Assembly: GCF_040436345.1 (NCBI RefSeq)
Contig: NC_133218.1
Span: forward strand, 24,974,710-25,038,709
Source of the DNA: Pagrus major
Lineage: Eukaryota > Chordata > Actinopteri > Spariformes > Sparidae
DNA length: 64,000 nt
Direction: 5' to 3'
Shown here: positions 21,101-32,594 of the stretch, piece by piece
Numbering within the stretch: the first letter of the stretch is position 1
How the letters are laid out: each line of letters starts with the position of its first letter
Notes under the pieces: model-generated
Told to the model about the DNA's origin: nothing
What the model saw: the letters and a program-made list of their open reading frames with translations, nothing else
Database searches by the model: none
Program-made: the position numbers and the translations under genes

Positions 21101-24100
21101 TATATTTATATGTAGTACTGAATACTAGGGGTCGACTGGCCATTTATTAGATCTGATATTCACCATTTTTTAGATGATCAGAATCAGTTTTATTTTATCT
21201 GATTGCTGATAAAATACATTAATTCATTAATAAAATAAATTAAAGTAACTGGTGACAAAAGTTATCAGATAAATGTAGTGGAGTAAAAGTGCAATATTTC
21301 CCTTTAAGATGTAGCGGAGTGGAAGTATGGAGTAGCAGAAAACGGAAATTCTCAAGTAAAGTACAAATACCTCAGAATGGTACTTAAATACTGTACTTGA
21401 GTAAATGTACATAGTTTCATTACATCACTGAGTATTTGCATCGAAATATAATTACAAGGGGTGAAATTACACAGCGTGTGAATTTACCCTCAGGCATCAA
21501 TAAAGTCTTATTTTAACTGAATTTATAATAATATACAATAATATATCTGTCGATTATATTTTGTGATTTATTGTCGAGTGAAAATAAAAAGAATCAGAAA
21601 ATGGAATACTCAAGTTTAATACCTCAAAAGTGAAGTCAGGTACAGTAGTTGAGTAATTGTACTGTCTCCCACTGATGTTCCCAGGTCGGGTTTCTTGGGG
21701 CTAAACACGGAGTAGTGCGCATTGTGATCTGTCTTTTTTTTAAATTCTACCACTAGGGGCACCAAAGACTTTCTAGTAAAGATGTAAATGTCACCACAAA
21801 GATGTAATTACATTTTTAAAAATCTCTTGAAACAGCACTTTAGTTTTTAGCAAACATTACTCAAACCTGTTTAAACAGTGCTTTCATTGGGAACTATTTT
21901 CAGTGGTGGATTAATACACGATTTGTGCCCCAGTGAGCAGGACAGTAAATGTGGGACTGACTCAAACTAAACTTCAGTGCCTATGTTCCTGATAGTGAAC
22001 ATGTCAACCTGCGCAATGATCTGCGCTAATTTCTGGACGATACTCAGCAACTTGTGCTTCAATGTCAAATGATCAGTCGAGACTGTATGGTTGGTCTGCA
22101 AACTGAGCATATAATGACAGTAGAGGTATAAATGTATCTTCAGTCTGTTTGAAATGACAAGGACAACCACGTACGTTTGTAAGGCATCCGAGAGCGTGTT
22201 TTCAGGTACAGCCTCTTGCTGGCGCCGCTGCGGACCTTCCTTATATTGTAGCCCAGCGTGTTGCAGCGATTCTTCCGACAGTCCAGACAGACGCCTTTGA
22301 CAAAAGCGCTGTTGTCGCTGCACCTGTAGGCCATGCTCTGCTTGTCTTCATTCAGCAGAGAGTCAATGAACAGATGCACAGACCGCTCATGTGCACATTT
22401 CACCGTCTGCTCGAAACCTATCAGAGGAAATAAAACAATGGTAGACATTTAAAACTTGAGACAACGTGAGATCATTTCCACATAGTCTCCTGTGGATTGA
22501 GAGGCTGTGGAATACCTTAATCACGGTGTCTGACCATTATTTGTGGATTGATTTCATTATGACCAAAGCCTGACATCTATCAGACTGTCCTCCTGTCAGA
22601 TCCCCTTAAAGCGTCTCATTATGTCTAATCCTGCTCTGCTCTGAAGGCCCTTTCCTCTGAGCAGACTTCTGTAGCCTGGAGGCAGCTCAGCTCAGAGGGA
22701 CGGACAGAGCGGAGGAAAGGCACATGTTGCTAATTAACTCCTGAGGATGACAGATGCTTTAATGTGGCTCTCGCTGTCATATTATGCGGATGTGTTTTGG
22801 ATTGAGAGGCACCATAAATCCCAGAGCCACTTGTGTTTGACTAGAGGGAATTAAATTCATCTGCCCGAACGCAGAAAGAGAAACTGTCAACAAGCAAAAG
22901 ATGAATTGGTGCCCAAGATATTCATCCTAAACCAGTTATTTGAGGTGGCAAGACCAATTAAGAAAATAAAATGTTATGATAGCCAGAGGAAGAGGCAAAC
23001 AAGTGAGCGGTTAGGCAGCAGAACACACTGCTTCACACATTCTCCTCAGATGCAGGATTGTAAATGGCAGGCAGGAGGACAAAAAAAGCTGGATGACATG
23101 TCTGATTGACTCCTGAACAAGAACTCTCTGCAATCTCAGAATCATCCAGACATTAAAACACAAAAAATAAGCTCCTGTATGCCTGAGAAGTAACAATATT
23201 TGTCTTCAGTCTGGATTTGTTCAGAAATACGCAGAAGTGTTTAGGTTTAGTCTCAACACAAACATTGTTTTTGTTTTATCGACGTGCCCTGATGCCTTGA
23301 TTTTTACTGTAACAGTTGATGGTGATAAATATAAGTCAGTCACGACATCTGCTGGCAAGATTGCCAGGAAATGTTTGAGGATATTCATGGTTCACAGTAC
23401 CAACAGATCTTTCTAGTGCCACCGCCAGGCTTAAATTTTCTGCTTTCACACAAGAAACATCAAAATCAACTGGACACAACGCCATACGTGGTAATGCTGT
23501 GTTCCAGGTTGCAAGTCTCTAAATGTAGAGAATCTGACAAGTAATTATCATTTTACCACTTCCTGATTGATGAGCAACTGAAAACACAATATTTAGTGCA
23601 AATCTGGAGGGACATCGGACCATTTTTCGAGGTAAAACAACATATTTGATAACCTATTGGCCCCCGTTTAACAACAGCTACAGTTAGCATTCAACCACTT
23701 CCTACCTAACATTACCATTGGATAGTGTTACACCATATGACAGGAAAGGTGTAAATTAATTCTAAAATATCAGCGCACATCTTGGACACATTTATTTAGG
23801 CCAGGAAGTGAAACACACAGGACTAGGTTTAATGCTAACATCAGCTAATGGGTTATCAAATATGTGTCACGCCAGATTATCACTATTCATCATCATCATC
23901 ACTCAGGACGTCATGAAATGATAACAATTTGTCAGATTCCCTACGTTTTACATGACTTGCATCTTGGAACACAGTAGTACAACATTTGAACTTCCCACCC
24001 TGAGCATGATGTTGGAGGAAAATGGCCGCCGTGTAAATGTGGTCTATAAAATGACATTTTTCTCGAACATTCATTGTCCCCAGGGGATAGAAACTCCAAG

Positions 24101-27100
24101 AATTTTGTCCTGTCATCATCCTCAAATCAAATTATCAGCTTTGTACTCAAAATATTGGCAAAGTAATGGCTGACTCTCCATAAGATGCCCTGACCTTTTT
24201 TTTATGGCTCCACGATGATACCAAATCTTTCAGTTTGTATAGAAAAAATATGAAAAACAATTAATAGATCTCTATGAACATTTCTGAGCATATTCATGGT
24301 CCCTAGATGATAAACCTTTTTGTATTTACAGTTTACAGGACATTTCCTCCAGTCCGACCTCAGGGCAATTTTTGCATTTTCTGCCTACCGCAATAAAAAC
24401 AATGTTATTTCAGTCTAATAAACATTACAGCCTCTCGCGGCCACTTGCAGACCTTTAGCTTTTATGGTTCCTAAATGACCATATTATATAGTATGCACAT
24501 AAATGTTTTCTCATAATTTTCTAAGCTGTTGCAGTGTGTTCTTCATCGTACCAAGGAGCCCGTACTGGGCTATGTGCTCATAAATGTTTTGCAGGTCGCA
24601 TCCTGGCTGGAAGTCTCCTCCGTTGGGGTAAAAGTCATAATGTGCCACAGCTTGCTTGATGCCCACACTGAGGCCCATACGTTCATGGGTGAAGGTGTGG
24701 ATGGCGTCCACAAATTCAGCGTCATCGGGAGACAGTCTATCCGTGGGAGACATGCCTTCAAACAGGGGCCCCGCCGGATCAAGACCTGGACAATATACAA
24801 CCAAGAACCAGTTTGTTACAGATCACAGAATAAATAAGTTTAGAATCCAAAACATCCTTGTTTTGGCTGGGGATATAGAAAGCACGATTATCACTGAACC
24901 CAGTAGAAAACCCACCAGTAATTCTTCCAATCTTCTCCGAACCTTCCAGATAGCTTCCAGCAAATCCAGAGATGTGAGCCCCAAGGCTGTAGCCAATCAA
25001 ATGAGCCTTTCTAAGTTGGAACCGGTAGTGTACCTGTTATGGCAGGAACATGAATTAGACTTTAGACAACTTAAATCTGGTTAATGCATAGAATAATTAA
25101 ACAGTTTTAAGCAGCTTCCTTCAGTAGAGAAATTCCCCCTGACCTGAAGTGACTGCAGCAAGTGAGCTATGTCTTTTCCAACAGTGCGAGTGCTCTGTGC
25201 AGCTGTGGGGTAGTGCTGGTGAGCCAGGAGCAGCCAGTCTGTAATCACCACGTTGACGTCTATTAGATGTGTCTTCAGGGCTGTGGCTAACCTGTGCACC
25301 CAGCTCTCCATCATACCATCCACCTGAGGAAAAACAAGACTGGCTGTTAGATATGTGTTTGGCATGCTGGTCTTCAGAGTCTCTGCAGGAATCTCCCTGC
25401 AGTCCTGCATGTTTACTTCTTGTTATCTCACTACATCTCAGGGTTTTGATCTATGTACAAACTCTGAAACAGTGCCAGCAGCAATTCCCCCCTCACCGCT
25501 CCATGTTTTGTATCCAGTGGTTCAAGTCAGTGAAGTGGAAGAAAAGTTGACCTTACCGACCACCCGTGAGTGATGATGATGAGGGGATTACTGCTGTTGA
25601 AGCCACAGGAGGTGAGAGTGTGCAGCTGCAGAGGGTCCAGCGCGCAGTTTTCCTCACCTTCTACAAACAGGCCGAAGACTGAACTGCTAACATGCGGCTT
25701 CAGGACTCCCCTCTGCTCTTCGTCCGCTACAACCAAAGAGCAGAGCAGTTATCTGTTTGTTCTTCATGATTACTCATCAGAGGATTGCTGCAGGACTGGA
25801 TGTGTTTACATTGAGGTGAATTATTAGAAATAACGCAAGGAAATTCACTTAATTTGTCCACTCGAAGCAGAAGAAATGTTTTAATGCATGTATTGATGCA
25901 ATTATCTGATGTAGTTGTTTTCTGTTGAGGCCCATTTGGACTGGAGGCTGTTGTGTTTCCAGGTCATGCAGACCTCTTTGGCTTATGCACACAGATAAGA
26001 CTTCACAGACAGATCCATTAAATTAATCTCAGCCAGACTCTTCTTGTAATTTCTTATATAAACTCCTCCTCACTTAACATGTTTCAAACCACAGCCCAGA
26101 AACCTCAGAAATCTCATAAACTTTACAGATCCACCTCCAAAGAAATCTGTCATTACATTTCCTTCATGGTTTGTCACTGATTCATGTCCAGTATATTTAT
26201 TCGTAAAGTTAATGACGTCAGAAACCCAGGCGCCTTAACGCTCATTCCGATGAGCTCTTGTCGCTGATATCAAGCCCACGATGAAAATATTTGAGTGACT
26301 GTAATCATTAATCCATCATCCATCCCTCTGCTCATCAAATCCCACATTTTACTTGGTGTGTCTTCACTTTTATGATTGTTTACCCGTTTGAGCATGTAGA
26401 GCAATTACAAACAGCCTCACTCATTAGTTACAGAGCACAAGAGTGTACTTTACACATCTTAGATGATAATTTGATTTCTGAAGTGATGTTCTCGTTGTTT
26501 TTACAGTGAGGAATTTCCTTAAACCAACCAAAGAAGAGATTCATATTTGTTATGAACAAACTAAAAAAACGCACAATTTAAGCAGATTTACATTAAAAAA
26601 AACACAACAATAAATGTTTAAGACACTTGATATAAAACAGGTCAGTCCTGTACACAAATTTGACAGGAGCTGTTTCAATATTGTACGTACTATCTTTTCT
26701 GCAACAGCCACCGTATAGTGGTGTAATAATTCATTCACCATTCAATTTGAAATATGAATAGTGCCAGAACTGAATGCATCTTACAGAATACAATGACAAG
26801 TCCCTTAAAACGGGCTTTTAATTTGCATTTTAGTTGTTTAAAAGAGATTTTTAAATCTGAGAATTATCAGTGGAGTTTTGCCTGAACCAATAAACTAAAC
26901 AATCAAGATGTGAAGAAATCCGGATATATTATCTCAGCTCGAGCATGAAACAGCTGCTTCTTTACAAACACATGTTGTGCAGCGGGGCTTTGTTCAGACC
27001 CACAGAAATTTATTTTTAATTCTGGAGGAGAGGATGAAGTTTGTCTGTAAAATTACTCAGAATCTGTGCGGGGAGAAGTCTACCTGGTGTACCTTCCATT

Positions 27101-27669
27101 TAATCCGGTCGTGCACAATACATATTGTATTCTGATATTTTCATGAGAGGTAATAATGCACAAAACACCGATTTAATCAAGTAAATACTTCACTCCACAC
27201 CATGTAGTTTCAGGTACAAAATAAATTGTGACTGTATATCGTAACTCTGAATAAACTTCAGATAAAATTTGCTTCAAGAGGTTAAAGCCCAAATTTTGAA
27301 ACGCAGTTTGGTGCCCCCTCTCTGAAAACTGTCACCAGGAGCTCGATATCAATTACATAACTCGTTGCTTCTGATATTTGAACTGACAGCTGATTGGGAG
27401 CTGTACAGATATATTTAGGGAGTCTTGTATTTTTTACTTTTGAACTATGATGACATCAGACACACCAATCCAATTATGTAAATATAACCAAACTTTTGAT
27501 CTGTCAACATCTAGACACAAATACAGGCAGTTACACCAATGCAGAAAATGTCTTTATGGCATGATTTTAACATGACATTTCACTCACCTGCTCTGCTTCC
27601 TTTGGTTTTCTTCGCCTCATTGAGGTGATATGTTAACAGCAAATAGCAAAGGATTTTGACCACAGACAT
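18059..27669 (-). CDS. lipc: hepatic triacylglycerol lipase, complete, 9 exons
   Basis: Secreted hepatic lipase, a pancreatic-lipase-family enzyme that hydrolyses triglycerides and phospholipids of remnant and HDL particles at the hepatocyte surface and in sinusoids. Nine exons join without frame break into 497 codons plus TAG (human LIPC: 499). Residues 1-22 or so are a hydrophobic signal peptide. The triad is Ser160 in GYSLG, Asp186 in GLDPAGP and His271 in CAHERS, with a lid between two cysteines just before the His. Residues about 342-497 are the PLAT domain, ending in a very basic tail. NSS and NKT sequons are seen. LPL and LIPG are less likely: the FNSS near the N-terminus, the [15 protein letters not shown] text and the position next to aqp9 fit LIPC best. 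Confidence 0.95.
18480..18870 (-). repeat. ACTTGAGTA-type dispersed repeat, partial
   Basis: Read on minus, it has AGTACAATATTTTCAAGGGC, GAAGTACTTAAGTAAAGTAC and TGTACTTAAGTACAGC, words shared with copies at 20840-21430 and 54130-55110. Confidence 0.55.
19470..19720 (+). repeat. ACTTGAGTA-type dispersed repeat, partial
   Basis: The plus strand has TTAAAGTACCAAAAGTAAAG, then GTGGCCCATTATTGGATTAT, which corresponds to the middle of the same repeat family. Confidence 0.5.
19785..20003 (-). CDS. lipc: lipc exon 8 (PLAT domain)
   Basis: Reads [40 protein letters not shown], then VQTIIPW and [14 protein letters not shown] is a sequon. Phases (2 in, 2 out) fit both neighbours. Confidence 0.95.
20004..20417 (-). 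other. lipc: lipc intron 7
   Basis: A 414 bp intron in which I see nothing further. Confidence 0.85.
20418..20532 (-). CDS. lipc: lipc exon 7 (PLAT domain start)
   Basis: Reads [20 protein letters not shown], then [18 protein letters not shown], aligning with human YHYQFKIQFINQ. Acceptor ctctgcag, donor gtgagt, both on minus. Confidence 0.94.
20533..22174 (-). other. lipc: lipc intron 6 with dispersed repeat
   Basis: Dominated by an ACTTGAGTA-type repeat (20840-21430) and a second tail fragment of the same family (about 21590-21680). No exon. Confidence 0.8.
20840..21430 (+). repeat. ACTTGAGTA-type dispersed repeat, long copy
   Basis: Dense in TACTTGAGTAAAAGT words, with ATGTAGTGGAGTAAAAGTGC, and ends ACTTGAGTAAATGTACATAG...CATCACTG. 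An insert at about 21121-21240 with GGGGTCGACTGGCC is also seen in the reverse-oriented copy at 54130-55110, so the two share a composite ancestor. Confidence 0.7.
22175..22417 (-). CDS. lipc: lipc exon 6 (catalytic His, C-terminal end of lipase domain)
   Basis: Reads [20 protein letters not shown] with the catalytic His271, then [27 protein letters not shown] and [16 protein letters not shown]. The last codon, split, gives Leu where human has Val. Confidence 0.96.
22418..24551 (-). other. lipc: lipc intron 5: foldback element and candidate conserved block
   Basis: Contains a foldback of about 490 bp (23491-23980), a sequence-complex block at about 22490-22900 with homeodomain-type TAATTA motifs, and degenerate repeats around 23380-23440 and 24280-24480 that share a TTCATGGT-then-GCCACC pattern known from fish repeats. 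Confidence 0.7.
23491..23980. mobile_element. long-TIR foldback element
   Basis: The left end GTAATGCTGTGTTCCAGGTT (23491 on) matches the reverse complement of the right end (GTACTACTGTGTTCCAAGAT at 23980 back). Matching continues inward through GAATCTGACAA, ATTATCATTT and ACATATTTGATAACC blocks, so most of the element is two inverted arms. No open frame. Confidence 0.75.
24552..24785 (-). CDS. lipc: lipc exon 5 (catalytic Asp, lid start)
   Basis: Reads [20 protein letters not shown] with catalytic Asp186, then [49 protein letters not shown]. The donor on minus is gtacga, weaker than its neighbours. The frame stays open past it, but the family alignment stops here. Confidence 0.95.
24916..25033 (-). 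CDS. lipc: lipc exon 4 (catalytic Ser)
   Basis: Reads [39 protein letters not shown]. Ser160 in GYSLG is the nucleophile of the alpha/beta-hydrolase fold. Confidence 0.97.
25144..25323 (-). CDS. lipc: lipc exon 3
   Basis: Sixty codons, [20 protein letters not shown] to [20 protein letters not shown] and [12 protein letters not shown], aligning with human VDGVLENWIWQMVAAL...DWITLAHDHY. Confidence 0.95.
25557..25726 (-). CDS. lipc: lipc exon 2 (N-glycosylation site, oxyanion strand)
   Basis: Reads [20 protein letters not shown], then [20 protein letters not shown] and [10 protein letters not shown]. The NSS sequon and HGW near the oxyanion hole match human CGFNSSLP...IIHGWS. Confidence 0.95.
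25727..27587 (-). other. lipc: lipc intron 1
   Basis: No exon. It includes a perfect cAMP-response element, TGACGTCA, at 26213-26220 within a sequence-complex stretch (about 26160-26480). The rest is AT-rich. Confidence 0.75.
27588..27669 (-). CDS. lipc: lipc exon 1 (start codon, signal peptide)
   Basis: ATG at 27669-27667 opens [20 protein letters not shown] then KTKGSRA, ending one base into the Ala codon that exon 2 completes, at a gtgagt donor. The hydrophobic stretch fits a signal peptide. This is the only Met-led frame joining exon 2 in phase; its low conservation is normal for signal peptides. Confidence 0.85.
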
Positions 27670-27699
27670 TATTAGTTCTCTGTGTCACTACTTCTCCAA

Positions 27700-27800
27700 C
27701 AGGTGAAGAGAAAGCCTTAAAATCTTTGAAGGGGATGCAGTTAATGAAGAGTCTGAAGGTGAGTTAAAGAAGCCTCATTACTGTCCGGAGGCTTGAAATC
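27700..27800 (-). promoter_or_regulatory. lipc: presumptive lipc proximal promoter
   Basis: About 70 bp above the ATG is a GTTAAT half-site (27740-27745 on plus), the core of HNF1 sites, which are established regulators of mammalian LIPC. A CTTCAAAG word lies nearby on minus. No clear TATA box. Assignment by position only. Confidence 0.3.
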
Positions 27801-30014
27801 AGAGTGTGAAACACATTGTACTGTAATGTACAGACAGTGAAAGGACACAGGGAGTAATGGTTTATGGATAAGAGGGATTTGGTCCTGTCCTGATTGGCTG
27901 GAGGCCGTGTCGTGTAGATCAAACACGTTGTGAAAGAGCAGAGATATGAACGTGGGAGGGGATCTGGTACTGCTGATAGTGATTGAGAGCTAAAAATGAC
28001 CTCAGACCCTTCAGTCAGACCCTCTCCATGTCTCATCTACAAGTGCAAGAAATGTAGTTTTAACAGAACTACCAGCTTCAAGACAAACTTAAGTCTGTGA
28101 ACAAAACATGAATGACTAACACCGTCCGACAATTGAATTTTCCTGCATTGTTGCAACACATGTTGATGACATGACATGAACAGTTGAAACAATTTGTGTA
28201 CCCAGTGTACTCACAGTCTATCAACAGAGTGTGGTCACAGATCATCTGTTTTGTGCAGAATGATCCAAGAAAATCAATTATTTTCATGGTAAATTACATA
28301 ATGACATTCTGTTATGAGAGATAATTGATCAAATCAAAACAGTCCTAATTTCTGTTCGTAATGTTCCTATCAGCGAGTCACTGGACTGTTTTCAAGTATC
28401 AGTTTGTCAATAGATGGTGGGTGTACACAAACAGTGGTCACATAATGGTCATGGAGACCTTTACAAACCGAAGCCAGCCTGGTACTGCTGACCTTTCTTT
28501 TTTTCTCTTTTCGGTTGTTGAGTATCAGGATGGTCAGCAACTAACTTAAAAGTTGGCAACTTAACTAAATGATTGATTGTTGCAGCTCAACTGTAATAAG
28601 TATTTTTACAATATGTTTTGTAATCCGTACAATAATAATAACAAACTTAAATTAATCTATATTTTTTATATATACCAACTCCAAAATTATCCAAATTATT
28701 TTATTTATTTATTTATTTAAAAAAAAAGTATAGTATTTTCCCCCAACATGACAACTGAGCTAAACTCAGCTTATGATGAATTGGTGTCTCTGTGTCTGTC
28801 ACCTTGTTTTGATGGTCAGGAACTTAAAATTAATCAGCTGAAAGACTTTAGTGAATTTTCCTGTATCGCTCTATATTTTTGAAATAAGCAAGGAGAAATC
28901 TCAATTTGTGCTCTGATTGAATGTCACATTAATTTATGAGGTTCATAACTGATGCTGTTTAAGCTGATGTGACCCAAACAATAGTGTCTGAGACTGTTTG
29001 TAATATACAGTGACTGGCTGCACATAGTGTCGATATTTGATGCTGATGATATTTAAATCAACTTAGGCTGCACCATTCAACTGGATACATAAATGTTCTT
29101 ATATCAACTACTATATATTATTAATATGATGAGGATCATAGAGGCTGTGGAATGTGTAACAGTGATACAGAAACATTTTTTATGTTATTGTCGGATGTAT
29201 TTATAGAATATGTCTATATAAAAACTGTGCCACGTTCCAAACCAGGTCAGTATTCACTCACATGTAAACACACACAGACACATACAGTAGTTGCATTGTT
29301 CAGGCTTCAGTGAGTGTGTTTGCTACATTACATACAGCATGAACAGAATAACATGTGAGACCGTGAACACGTTCTTTAAAGCCTCAGTTCGGTCCAGCAG
29401 CAAAAGAGTTAAAGTTTCAGTTTATCTACCATGTGATGTCACATCTGCAGGTGAACAGTTTGGAAGAGCAAACATGGAGAACCAACCAGCTTTTCCAAGT
29501 ACTGTGTGTCTATGTGTCTATGTATGTGTGTGTGCATGTGTCTGCATGTGTTTGCATCTGGGCATGCTAAACAAATACACACAAATACAGATGTTTATTC
29601 AGTTCAGACAGAAAGCAGATACAATACTATAAATCAGGCGAAGTATGAGAATGAAACTGGGGGAATACTTTGCTATGAGCAAAAGGCTCATGCATAGCAG
29701 CTACTGTGGCCCATTATTACGTAAAGCTATTATTATTCAAGTCAAAGTGAGGAAACACTCTGGGGAGGAGCTCTGCAAGCACTGAACCACAAAAACACTC
29801 TTCATCCATTCTCAGTTCAGTTATATAAGCCAGTTCCAGTTGTCTTCTTTTAAATTTTAATGTATTTCTGATGTACTTGCTGCTCCGCTCCCATCGTGAT
29901 CAGTTGAATTGCTTTGTAGTTAAGCACTCTGTAATACAGTAATGATGGAAGATTTTATTTTTTGATTAAATGCCCGTACCTGATCTATATATTGTGAGGA
30001 CCAAAAGATTCTTT

Positions 30015-30215
30015 TCACAGCAGACATTTTGACTTGATAAAGCAGCAAAAGCACAGGTGTGACCGATAACTTTAACAAGTTTTAAGTGTCCCAGTGAGCC
30101 ATGTCAGTGAGTGAGCATGCACAACACCAGAGTCCTGAACCAGCTCACCTAAACTGAATGCAGCCATCATTGTTGTTTAAAATTCAACCGTGCTTTGAGT
30201 AAGATATTTACAAGA
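30015..30215 (+). mobile_element. TIR element family C, degraded copy
   Basis: Starts TTCACAGCAGACATTTTGAC and continues GCAAAAGCACAGGTGTGACC, the same left end as the copy at 30388; its right end is decayed. The two are in direct orientation about 370 bp apart. Confidence 0.55.
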
Positions 30216-30387
30216 GTGTAATGCGATAAGCTTCATGATAATTTGATATTTTTTTTAAGGGAAAATAAAGACAGTTGAAGATGTATTCCTCCTTAGGAAT
30301 AAAATGTGTCAGTGGCTTCAATTTTCAGAAATTCTTAGCTTTTACATGTTTTTGTATTTAGAAGCAAAACCTTAAAACTTGAAATTT

Positions 30388-30602
30388 CACAGCAGACACT
30401 TTGACATGTCATAGTAAGAAAAAGCACAAGTGTCGTGTCACTAATTACACTTATGGAGGCTCACTTCAATTCCATACCACTCCAAGTCCAAGTGTCCCAG
30501 TAAACCATAACTGCAGCAGCTCAGTGGAATTCAGTCATCATTCATTTCATTATTTACACCTGTGCTTTTTTAATGCGGTATGTCAAAATGTTGTCAGGCA
30601 CA
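30388..30602 (+). mobile_element. TIR element family C, complete copy
   Basis: The left end CACAGCAGACACTTTGACAT... and right end ...TATGTCAAAATGTTGTCAGG are inverted repeats. Pairing extends about 46 bp inwards to ACAAGTGT/ACACCTGTG. No coding capacity. Confidence 0.65.
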
Positions 30603-30750
30603 TTTTTTCTTATTGGATAATAAAAACAATGCCTGGCTGACATTATTTTCACTAAAATAAAGAGCAAGTGAGTGAACAAAAGTTCTCCCTACAAACATCT
30701 AAGCAGGAGATCGTCAGAAAGTGATTTAACAACAAGTCATTTCAACAAAC

Positions 30751-30756
30751 TTTATT
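30751..30756 (-). terminator. aqp9: candidate aqp9 polyadenylation signal
   Basis: AATAAA on minus (TTTATT on plus), 1.84 kb past the aqp9 stop. Several other TTTATT words lie nearer the stop, so the true end is uncertain. Confidence 0.4.
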
Positions 30757-32594
30757 CAATAATACAATAACACAGAATACTGTAAAACAAGCTGATTCAG
30801 ACAGATAGAACTACCTTAGAAAAAGCAACTTAAAACAAGCAACAATAAACAAAAGATTTAAAAGATTAAAATGTTTCTTCCTGACAGGCTGCCGCTCAGG
30901 ACAGAAGCACTAAGATCAAAGTTTAGGACTTTAGGAGAGATGAGTACCAACACATACACCATTTAATTAAACAGCTGGAAGTGAAACAAACCTTCTGCTG
31001 CTTTTCAAACATGCATACTGTAATTATTCTGATTCACACGTAGGCCACATACAGGGTTGTAACACTACACGGTTTGACACTACAGTTTGACACTACAAGT
31101 GTCAAACTGGTTGTGGTGAAAGCAGGACTTCACAGCAAAATCACTCTTTGATGGCTGTGCCACCGACTTTCTTCACATTTTTCTGTTTGACAAAAGTAAA
31201 ACCATCGGATGAAAAAACAAAGATTTTAATATAAGGGATTGTCACGTCGCCAAACAAGTGTTTACACAGGTACAAGCTGTTGTAAAATGACATTCAGTGC
31301 AGCACAATATAACCTCACAATTAATATATGAACGAATGCTTGTTCAGATCAGCACACATAGTCACATTATTTCTAAACATAACCTGTTGACGTTGTGTTT
31401 GTCTTTGCAAATTCACATTTCTGTGCTCACAGAATACGAGCAAAACGAAGCTCAACAGCACAAAGGAATGTCCAGTTTAAACCTCAATTGTACATTTCCA
31501 AGAAGTTTATTTCCTTCTGTGATAGTTTGCTGTTGTGCAAGCCTAAACCATGCCAAAACTCTGTTTTATTTCACATTTTACTTCAGCTCTGAGGATTTAT
31601 TTTGTAAACAGAGTCAGTGTTTGCATATTGCTGCTGACACAACACTGATCCAAACACAATTCATCAGAGAATTCAGTGACATTCGTAAAAGTTTCTGCTG
31701 CAAAGAAAATTCAACACTGGGGTTTTCTTGCGCAGAAAATGGAAACTTATATGTCTTTCGTAAATGTCATATTTATCTAAATTATGGCTTTTCAATATCA
31801 AGGATGCCTGTGATGAGCAAATAATCCAGCAATGTGACAATAAGTATATGTGGGGACGAGTGAAAAAGTCAGCAAAAACAGTCAAATTTAAGGCTGGATC
31901 TTCTACATTAAAAGTGTTAGCAAGATAAAGCAATCAATCACACATTGTTTTCACACATGCAAAGGATTAAGTGAAATAGAACAAGGAAGTCACTCCACAA
32001 AACATATCACATGTATCACTAAGAACAATATAAATAACCACATTTCCACATGAAATCAACTGTTTCATAAGTGCTACGTTTATTTAATGCCCCTGTTTGT
32101 AAGTTAAACTGTAGTAAAAATATAAATGCTGTACAGAAACTTGGCAAATATTTCTAACAAGAGGAGACAACCCCAGTTAAGAAATAGGAGACTACAAAGA
32201 ATACTGCATAATGCAGAGGAAACTCTCCATACAAGGTTATGATTTCATGGAATTAGAGGAAAAGCTTTATGTCTAAAGAGAATATTTTCCTCAAGACAGT
32301 TTAATATTCTGATATATGAAAGAGCCCCTGGCGCTGGCAGGTGAAATCTGAAACCTCTAAATAAAAAGACTTTCTACAAGAAGAGGCTTGAAAGGCTTCA
32401 TAAAACATTCATGCATATTTTACAAATCACTATGAAATTGTGCAGTCAGATGCATGCTTCGTCTTAAACCATTAACTGTAAATTTCCTTCAAATTTAATT
32501 GTAGAAATGTATAAAACTGCTTCATCTGGATGAACATGTTTGCCTTCTGAGGGTGAGAATCGGCTGCTTTGTCACTTTGCTCTTGTTCTAGATT
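30757..32594 (-). other. aqp9: aqp9 3'UTR (predicted)
   Basis: AT-rich and without coding exons. It contains a perfect 12 bp stem with 3 nt loop at 31083-31109. The 175-codon open frame on plus at 31297-31824 has no recognisable domain and is not taken as a gene. Confidence 0.5.
31083..31109. repeat. perfect short hairpin, preceded by direct repeat
   Basis: CAGTTTGACACT, loop ACA, then AGTGTCAAACTG: twelve perfect pairs. The unit GTTTGACACTACA is also duplicated in tandem just before (31070-31097). It would form in the aqp9 3'UTR if the predicted end is right. Confidence 0.75.

Larger units (their letters stand above)
27670..30740. other. intergenic region, lipc upstream side
   Basis: Lies between the lipc start and the predicted aqp9 3' end. 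It contains the presumptive lipc promoter, a TTTA/ATTT simple stretch near 28698-28722, and two related inverted-repeat elements (about 30015-30215 and 30388-30602). Open frames here are short and unsupported. Confidence 0.75.

Noticed and set aside
31297..31824. 175-codon open frame on plus in the aqp9 3'UTR
   Set aside because: Low-complexity composition, antisense to aqp9, no similarity I recognise.
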